From Liriodendron chinense (Eukaryota > Streptophyta > Magnoliopsida > Magnoliales > Magnoliaceae), in the NCBI GenBank assembly GCA_003013855.2, contig ML058409.1, positions 248,001 through 312,000 of the forward strand: a DNA stretch of 64,000 nucleotides. Reading direction: 5' to 3'. Positions 56,295 through 64,000 of the stretch are shown here, piece by piece; within the stretch, counting starts at the first letter, position 1; every line of letters begins with the position of its first letter. Below the pieces are notes generated by a model, which was not told the DNA's origin, did not search any database, and worked only from the letters and a program-made list of their open reading frames with translations. A program made the translations under genes and the position numbers.

Positions 56295-57250
56295 TGTTAG
56301 TTGAAAATTATTTAAACATTAGATTTGAGAAATTTTGAAAAAATAGTTTTTTTGTCTTTGTTAACTCTTTTTTAATTAGGTTTAATTTAGTCCCATATTA
56401 GAAAGTTGTTTAGAAAATTAAGTCTTTATATTAAAACTCATCACTAATACTTTGTATTAGAAAGTAAGGGTTTATGGGAGCAACTTTGCTCATGCGTGGT
56501 CGTAGACGCGATGCGGTGTGATGTGTCTTTGATCAAACACTTTTGGACTTCTCTACAGATGTTTTGTCATTTTCTCCATGTAAGGACAAGAGTACAGCTA
56601 CCCACCTACCTATTTATTATAGATGCGCATGCGCCGTCATACATTTATTACAGCAACCGTATGGTCATAGACGTGGATGAGGCGCGACGCGGTGCATTGT
56701 GGTGTGGTGTCTTTGATCGGATACTTTTGGACTTCTCTACATATGTTTTGTCATTTTCTTCATGTAAGAGCAATAGTACAACTGCCCACCTACATATTTA
56801 TTATAGATGCGCATGCGCCGTCATGCATTTATTACAACAGCCGCATGCGCCTTGAGCCCCAACGATTGTCTGCTTTGCCTTTATAAAGATATCTTTTCTG
56901 GTTTGAAAATTCATCCGAAAAATCTATCTTCTCCTCCAGTTTTCTCTTTGCAACTCTCTTGTTGGGTAAGTCGGTCCGAGTTTCTTGAGTTCATTTGGCT
57001 GTAATCAAGAGTGCACCGAATTTAAGATGTCTATCTTGTGGAGGAAAGTTGTTGTATCCCAATGGCATACTTGCATAGACCCAGTGCATCAGGAGCATCT
57101 TCCTGTGGGGGCAAATCTGTCTTTAAGACAATGACTATAATGTGCCTCAGCTCTCCAGCTTTTTATGTTCTTTTTCTGATTTATTATTTTATATTTATGT
57201 TGATAGATAGATTTATCTCTAAAAAATCTCGACACTATAGCTACTATTTC
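56295..57250 (+). repeat. C2 copia 5' LTR (right end uncertain)
   Basis: Starts TGTTAGTTGAAAATTATTT and contains AGTCCCATATTAGAAAG, a phrase common in plant copia LTRs, a TATA box (TTTATAAAGATA, 56882-56888) and the GTGGAGGAAAGTTGTTGTAT ... GGCATACTTGCATAGAC block. No second LTR is present, so the end cannot be placed exactly. It contains a tandem duplication (56492-56840). Confidence 0.55.
56492..56840 (+). repeat. About 165-bp tandem duplication in the C2 LTR
   Basis: TTTTGGACTTCTCTACA(G/T)ATG and TAGATGCGCATGCGCCGTCA occur twice, about 165-180 bp apart, with GTAGACG/ATAGACG at the start of each unit. The unit lies just upstream of the LTR TATA box. Confidence 0.7.
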
Positions 57251-57254
57251 TGAA

Positions 57255-58085
57255 ACTCCTAGAATTGAGATTTTTTACAGGAAGAACTTCAAGAGATAGG
57301 CAGAAGAAAGTGGAGTTCTATCTGATTACCCTCAAACTAATTTATGTCATCAAAGAATCTGCCCCATCACTTGAGACAAATGAGCCAGTGGTATCTGTTA
57401 AGCAATCGCAATGGAAAAATGATGATTATCTATGTCGTAATCACATTCTCAATTTATGACCAATGATAACTATGACATCTACTGTCATTTCTCTATGACT
57501 AAGGAACTGTTAGAACATCTCGAAAGGAAATTGAAAACAAAGGATGCTGGAACTAAGAAGTATGTTATAAGTCACTAAATTCATTATAAGATGTATGATG
57601 ACAAGTCTGTCATAGACGAAGTGCATGATTTACAAAAGATAGCTCTTGAGGTCTCTTCCAAAGGTATGGACCGTATGGTAATTGATGAAGCATTTCTAGC
57701 TACTGTAATCAACGAAAAACTTTCTTCATCTTGAAAGGAATACAAAAGTTCTCTGAAGCATAAAAGAAAGGAGATGAGCATGGATGACCTTATCCTTCAT
57801 ATACTAATCGAAGAAAAGGCAATGAACCGTGATAAACATTCTCTATAATCAGAATCTATAACTAAGGCCCACATTGTCGAGAATAGCCATAAAAGTCAAG
57901 AAAACTGAAGGTCTGAATCACATAAGAAAAAGCATCTAAATAGCCAGAGAACAAAAAAATGGCCAAGAACAATAAGAAGAACGAATGGTACTATGTATGT
58001 GGAAAGAAATGTCACTTTGCCAAGCAATATGGATTCTATAATGGTGACAAGAAAGAGAAAGATAATGTTAATATAGTTGATTAGT
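57255..58085 (+). pseudogene. C2 copia gag remnant
   Basis: Several broken frames read as copia gag: KVEFYLITLKLIYVIKES, then HFSMTKELLEHLERKLK, KYVISH, DEVHDLQKIALEVSSKGM, SLKHKRKEMSMDDLILHI. A zinc-knuckle remnant, CGKKCHFAKQYGFY, has lost the canonical spacing. Stops and frameshifts throughout. Confidence 0.75.
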
Positions 58086-60440
58086 TTGTGAGGGTCATCA
58101 CTGAAGCACTCATTGCTTATAGCTCAAATGAGTAGTGGATTGATTCAGGTGCCACTAAGCACATATGCTACGATCGGGGTGCCTTTTTTTCCTACAAGAA
58201 TGTAGAGAATACCAGGAACATATTCATGAGAAATTCGTCCAAGGAAAAAGTCGTTGGCAAGGAAAATGTGAGCCTAAAACTTTCCTCTGAAAAAGTGTTA
58301 ACTTTTCAAGATGTGCTACATGTACTGGACCTTAGGAAGAATTTTTTCTCCGGCTCTATTCTTGACAAGAATGGATTTAAGTTATTTTTAATATGAAAAT
58401 GTGCTATCACTAAGAATGACACCTTTGTTAGAAAAGGACATGTAATTGATGGACTGTTCAAACTTAGTGTTATGAATGATAATTGAACCAGCTCTTCTAC
58501 TTACATGATTCAATCTCTTGATATATAGCATGCTAGACTAGGACATGTGAATTATTATTCTTTTGAAAGTATGATTTTTATGGGGCTTATCCCTTGAGTA
58601 GAAAGGGAAAACAAAAATAAATATGAAATATGCGTACAATATAAGCATTCTAGAAAATCATTCAAAAGAGTTGAAAGAAACAACCAAATCCTATATTTGA
58701 TTCACAGTGACATATGTAATCTTAAAAATATTATGACTCGTGGGGGAAAGAAATACTTTATAACTTTCATAAATGATTACTCTAGATTTACTGAGGGATA
58801 TCTAATCAGAAGTAAGGATGAAGCAAAAGATAAATTTATAGCCTTTATGAATGAGGCAAAAAATCAATTAGAAAGAAATGTGAAAGTTCTTAAATCTGAT
58901 CGAGGTGGAGAATACATTTCCCACAACTTCGCATCCTATTGTGAATCAAAGGAATTATACATGAGATAACTGCACCATATTCACCTCAACAAAATGGAAT
59001 AACTAAAAGGAAAAATAAAACTCTGATGAACATAGGAACATGGTAAATGCAATACTTTCTAGTTCGGGTTTACCCTTTAATCTATGGGGAGAATTTCTCC
59101 TAATTGCTTATCATATTCTTAATCGTGTATCTTATAAGCATTCTGATAAAATCACTTATGAATTATGGAAAAACAAACCTCCAAATATAGGATACTTTAA
59201 AGTGTGGGGGTGCCTAGCAAAGGTAGGATTGCCTTTATCTAAGAAAACTAAGTTAGGGATAAATCCCTTGATTGTGTATTTTTAGATTATGCTCAAAATA
59301 ATAAGGTTTATAGATTCTTAATTTTGAAGTCTCATAATCATATTAAAGTCAATTCTGTCATTAAAGCTTTAGATGTCGATTTCTTTAAAAATATATTTCC
59401 AACAAAATCTATGGCTACTTCTTCAATAGAACTAGTAGATTTTGCTACAATGATCGATGTAAAAAATGATACAATAGATGAGTCTTTGAAACCTAGAAGA
59501 AGTAAGAGGGTTAAAGTTGAGATAAGCTTTAGACCTGACTTTTATATATTCCTTGTAAATGATTATCCATTCTCATATACTGAAGCTATAAGATCTTTGA
59601 ATGCAATATTTTGGAAGGAAGTCATTAATAGTGGAATTGATTCAATATTGCACAGCAACACTTGAAAATTGGTAGACCCACCTCCTGATATCAAGCTCAT
59701 ATGTTGTAAATGGATTTTTAAGACTATGCTAAGATCAGATGGGTCTGTTGAGAAATTCAAGGCTAGACATGTGACTAAGGGATATAAGCAAAATGAAGGA
59801 ATTTAACTTTTTTTATACATATTCACCTGTGACCAAGATCACTATCATATGAGTTTTGATAGTTATTGCTTCTATTCATAATCTGGTGATCCACCAAATG
59901 GATATGAAAACTACCTTCCTAACTGAAAAATTAGAGAAAGAGATTTACATAGACTAACCCGAAAGAGAATTACCTTCCTAAACTGTTTGAAAATGCATGT
60001 CTTATCATATGTTTATATGTAGATGACATGTTAGTCTTTAGTTCTAACATTGATGTGGTGAATGATATTAAGTCTTTTCTTAGTTCACAATTCAATATGA
60101 ATGATCTAGGGATAAGCGGATGTGATTCTTGGAATCAAAATCATAAAAGACTCTAATAGAATCACTTTATCTCAATCACACTATGCAGAGAAAATTCTGA
60201 AGAAATATAATCTTCTAGATTGTACACCTGCAAGCACTCACTTTGATCCTTATGTGAAGTTGTATAAGAATGAATGTGATAGTGAATCACAACTTGAATA
60301 CTCTATTGTTATTGGGCATCTAATGTATTTAATAAACTGTACTAGACCTGATATTATATATGCAATTGATAAGCTAAGTAGATACACCAATAATCCAGAA
60401 GAAGATCACTGAAATGTCATAAATAGAGTATTAAGATACT
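58086..60440 (+). pseudogene. C2 copia pol remnant: protease, integrase, RT
   Basis: Protease WIDSGATKHICYDRG at about 58138; GAG-pre-integrase HARLGHVNYYSFESM near 58530; integrase 58697-58969 with KYFITFINDYSRFTEGYLI and LKSDRGGEYIS; linker SLKPRRSKRVKVEI; RT with CCKWIFKTMLRSDGSVEKFK at about 59700 and an intact YVDDMLVFSS box near 60018, but a deletion removes the RT middle around 59990. The last segment (60122-60412) has ILGIKIIKDSNRITLSQSHY and YLINCTRPDIIYAIDKLSR. It is cut off at the start of RNase H near 60440. At least ten breaks. Confidence 0.88.
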
Positions 60441-61101
60441 AAGAAAAACTTGTAGAATCGTATTAACAAACCCTAACTTAGATTATGACTTAAATACTCG
60501 CACTTGTGTAAAATCATACAATACCTTTGGCTACACCTTCGGTCGGATCGAACTAACCCTTCAATCGAACCAAAGCCAGCCAACGATGTTCTCCAGTCGG
60601 ACCGAAACCCTCAAAATCTTCACAGTGAGCAAACTAAAAAATCTGCCATAATTTGTTTGGTATTTAGTCGGACCGAGAATGGCCAAAACTAGACAGCGAC
60701 GAAACTCCAATTTTTGCTGAAATTCGGCTGGGCTGAACTAATATTCGGTGAGATCGAATATTACCTCCTCTGCACAATTACATTGGCAGAATCCAAGGCA
60801 TCTGCACAACAAATATGCTATGGTTATTATGGGTGATCATATTTATTATTCATCTTAATTTTTGAGGTAATAGTTTCTGAGTCTTTATGCATTTTAAATA
60901 TTGGATACATCGGTCAAGTGTCAAGGAAGAGACGTGGTTCATAGACTTCATTGCCTTAGCCATGACCATAAATGTATCAAGACTAACATTTTATTTTTCA
61001 TTGATGGTCATCTTAAGTAAGGGGATTAACTTGTGTCAGAAAGGATAGTCATTACCATTGAGCCCGGTTAGTGTTGGTGAGCCTTCGTGCTACCCCACAC
61101 A

Positions 61102-61104
<3 letters not shown>
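60441..61104. other. Sequence replacing the C2 3' end; TCGGACCGA-type repeats
   Basis: After the C2 break, 60535-60770 holds several GTCGGACCGA/GGTCGGATCGAA phrases like those in plant LTRs, so this may be a fragment of another LTR. No coding signal. Confidence 0.35.

Positions 61105-61142
<38 letters not shown>
61105..61142. repeat. (GT)19 microsatellite
   Basis: 38 bp of uninterrupted GT repeat. Confidence 0.95.
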
Positions 61143-61144
<2 letters not shown>

Positions 61145-63020
61145 CCCATGGATCCTCTTGGTTGGATCTTTGATCGCTCACATTGGCAGGACCCTTGCAA
61201 GTTTCTATACTAGAAGGCCCATCATATCCAGGCTAGAATGATACTTGTGGATTGCACTAACTCCCTTCATATCCTTAGACCCAAGGATGCGTGGGCCGAG
61301 ATAGCTCGATAGTAGGTGTTTTGTTCCACTTTACGAGGTCACTTCATGGCCGCTAAAAGTATGTGATACTGGGTATCTACTATCTACATTGAGTTCATTA
61401 AGGACCAAATGATCCATTATAAAATTCACTTGATTTACTTGGGAACTTAAGTTATTGGGTTGATCTTAAGGTCTGAATTGTCCATAAAATATTTTAAAGG
61501 TTTTCCTACAATCTTATATTTTCTGACTATTTAATCGAGGAATTTCAACCATTAAACTTTAATTTTAATAAGTTGTTTATTTCAAAACAACTCTGATGGA
61601 CATTCAATGGTTAAGATATGATGATCCACACCTCAGAGTGGCATGGGATTCACTTAAGGATGGATACCATAGATAATAGAGGGAAATAGATAATTGGAGT
61701 GTGTGGATTAGAAAGGTAAACATGCTTCATTCACAGTATAGTACATAAAGGTTTTGTGGGGTAACAAAGTAATATAATTTTATGCTCATTTGAAACCCTA
61801 AACGCCTCCTTATAAGATCCTATTATGAGAAGGAAAGAAATGAGATCCTTAGAAATGACATGCCCAAACCCTTTGAACATTCTCACTTTTTTAAAGAGCA
61901 AGAGAGAGAGGGAGAGAGTGAGAAGAAAGAGAACGAGATGTGGATGCCTCCTCTCCTCTTCCATACATGCGTGCATAAATCCCTACTTATGCATATGGTA
62001 TGCTTTACAAATAACTCTAAATCTCATCTTAACTCTCATTAGAGACAGAGATGTGAGTTTCCCTCCTCTTAAACCTATAATAGATTGGAAGATATTTTCT
62101 ACGTTGAAAGATCATCAATGATAGAAACATGTAGACTAATTCGCACTCAAGTATTATTATGTCATTGATTTTATGCTTTTAAACTTGGTTTGATTCATGA
62201 ATGGAGGCCTTAAGACTAAATTCTGATCTAAAATATGAAAAGAAATTCTTAAATTTAATTTTGATATGTTTATTATCATTAGAAATCATCAGATGTCCTC
62301 ATAAAACTAGGCTAGTATAGTTTGCTTAGACAACATTCTTTCTTAAAAAAGAAATTATTTCTCATTGATACCTTAAAAGTATTAATTTCTAATGTAACAT
62401 TTCAATTGACCAATTCCTTGTTATGATAGTACCTTCTGGATATCCATATGTACTTTAAAAAGAAACTTATTAGATTGTCAGAAATGACCAACTGATGCAC
62501 ATTGAGATAGATAAATGATGTACTAAATTTTTCTTAATTAATCTATTCTTTAATCTCGATCTCCAACTAAATTGAGAAGCTTAAGTATTTATTGTAAATA
62601 ATCTAATATCTTACCCTGGACTTAGTAATTTATGGATCAGTTTGGTAATTTTCCTTGATACCTTTCATTTTTCAAACTCTTGTTTACCCATCATTCATTG
62701 TGGATGAGAGAATTTATGAACACTTTGGAATAAGTATCTATAAAATTATTATATTACATAGTGACACACTCACCCTTAATTTTTCAACATTTCAATCATC
62801 TAAACATTTAGAACTTGTGAAATATACTCATCCTTCTAAATGTGAGATCATTTCCTTAGCTGACCATCCACTATAGATTAAGAAACTCATTTTCATTTAT
62901 GCATTTATTATCATTTTGCATTGTTTATTTGGGATAACTAGACCTAATATTTTTAAGTCACCTATTTAATTACAAAAATCTCTTATCCTTTATGTTAGAA
63001 TAAACTATGATCATTTATAA
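61143..63020. other. AT-rich intergenic DNA, nothing recognised
   Basis: No frame above chance length with recognisable content. A short GAGAGAGAGG tract lies at about 61902. Confidence 0.4.
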
Positions 63021-63182
63021 ACAATTATAAATCCCTATTTACATGATCATTGTAAAAAAATTAAAAAGAGAAGAACAATTATAAATCCATACTTACATGA
63101 TCATTGTGAAAAATTTAAAAAGAGAAGAACAATTATGAATCCCTATTTACATGATCATTGTGAAAAATTTAAAAAGAAAAGA
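63021..63182. repeat. 54-bp tandem repeat, three copies
   Basis: Copies begin at 63021, 63075 and 63129 with ACAATTATAAATCC; each contains TTTACATGATCATTGT and ends AAAAAGAGAAGA. TGATCA is central in each unit. Confidence 0.9.
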
Positions 63183-63732
63183 AGAATTGACTCCTTTTGC
63201 ACTCTTCTCATTTAATGTAATGAGTTATTCAGTGAGACTTTTTTTTATATAACTTAAGATAGGATGAACCTATTACCTCTTGATTAAAGCTTGCCACAAT
63301 TTTAATTAGGTAGCAGGATAACGACGTTCTCATGTAGTGTCATAAGCTTGATATTTTTAACCAGCCATAAAATACTAAAGGAAACATGGTTGGTTTATCA
63401 TGGCATTCGAAAGTGAGTTAACTTAATATTAATTTTTATTACTAAATGTATTACATTAATTAGAATTAGCTATGTTAGCCTTTGGTTGAAAATTTATCTA
63501 ACCAAGCTTGATATTTTTAACCTCAATATCGTGGGTAATTTAAGATCTAAGATGTTTTTAAGCAAGTTAGTATACTATGAAGATCTTATCATCTATATCA
63601 TATATTACATAAGTAGAAGGGTATAACTTTAATCTTATAATTAATTTCTATAGGATAGAGAATTTTAAATATTTAATGTCATAGTAAAACATGTAAGTGA
63701 AGTTGTGATAGTTTAAGAATTAAAAAAATGTG
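63183..63732. other. AT-rich intergenic DNA, nothing recognised
   Basis: No supported feature; the phrase AAGCTTGATATTTTTAACC occurs twice (near 63345 and 63505). Confidence 0.4.
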
Positions 63733-63845
63733 GGTCCTTACTTATGGCTTAGTGGTAGACTCACAAGAGTTTCAACACTAAGGTCATGGGTTTGAATACC
63801 TATTGTGGTGTGTGTGGGTGTGAAGGTGTGTGCGTTAAAAAACAA
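63733..63845 (+). mobile_element. Probable tRNA-derived SINE
   Basis: TGGCTTAGTGGTAGACTCA resembles a pol III A box, and about 30 bp later GGTCATGGGTTTGAATACC resembles a B box (GGTTCGAATCC type). A GTGTGTGTGGGTGTGAAGGT stretch and a short A-rich tail (AAAAAAC) follow. The order matches plant tRNA-related SINEs such as the Au type. It is not a functional tRNA: no cloverleaf closes. Confidence 0.45.
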
Positions 63846-64000
63846 GTAAAAAAAAAACATGATTACTATCAAAGTACATCTTAGATTTCATCCACAAATA
63901 GCCTTTAAATAACTTATTTTTTATCAACAAACAACATTTGACCAATTTTACCATTGGAATAATAATATGACAAGATGTAAGTTTTTATTTTTTCTACGAG

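Noticed and set aside
63741..63805. Functional tRNA gene
   Set aside because: Boxes are degenerate and no acceptor stem or cloverleaf closes; a SINE fits better.
1..64000. Integrated pararetrovirus or other viral insertion
   Set aside because: All polymerase frames have LTR-element order (protease, RT, RNase H, integrase for gypsy; integrase before RT for copia) and LTRs; no movement or coat protein is seen.

Overview
This window is plant nuclear DNA, almost certainly angiosperm intergenic heterochromatin. Almost every recognisable reading frame belongs to a plant LTR retrotransposon (Ty3/gypsy Tat and Athila lineages, Ty1/copia), and the rest is small DNA-transposon debris. I found no convincing single-copy host gene, no rRNA or functional tRNA gene and no bacterial feature. 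The species cannot be named from sequence alone.

Left flank (1-9990). T0 is the 3' part of a plus-strand Tat-type gypsy element: the integrase end (2-735), a long intron-bearing gene on the opposite strand (5374 down to about 1151) encoding a plant-mobile-domain-like (PMD) protein with an acidic region and a coiled-coil tail, a polypurine tract and a 3' LTR (6476 to about 8554). Two small inverted-repeat elements follow.

Nested core (9991-50003). Target-site duplications (TSDs) support a four-level nest. A small hAT-like element H1 (9991-50003, 8-bp TSD matching 7/8) contains a minus-strand copia element C1 (LTRs 10446-11114 and 47103-49858, TSD TATAT). C1 contains a plus-strand Athila-type element A1 (16235 to about 47003, 5' part lost). 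A1 is split in its RNase H coding region by T2, a minus-strand Tat element of 23,960 bp (18844-42803, perfect TSD GCTAG). A truncated relative of T2, T1 (14274-16234), is fused on its left to the broken C1 pol. A 2-kb inverted-repeat element D1 sits in the right C1 LTR and itself contains a foldback element.

T2 reads from high to low coordinates: 5' LTR, primer-binding site, gag, protease, RT, two RNase H domains, integrase, a small lysine/arginine-rich frame, two genes on the opposite strand (26386-27880 and about 28966-31478) with candidate introns and a TATA-plus-leader-intron start, a repeat-rich 3' region, polypurine tract and 3' LTR. The LTR carries an array of TGACTCA/TGACTCG units about 190-330 bp upstream of its own TATA box.

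Right flank (50004-64000). Foldback/MULE-like and hAT-like MITEs (two with recognisable TSDs), a badly decayed plus-strand copia element C2 (about 56295-60440), a GT microsatellite, a 54-bp tandem repeat and a probable tRNA-derived SINE.

The most interesting system is the pair of antisense gene modules in T0 and T2: genes with their own promoters and introns, carried backwards inside retrotransposons. The sense genomic RNA cannot splice them, so introns can survive copying through RNA. All genes carry nonsense codons or frameshifts, so these copies look non-autonomous.
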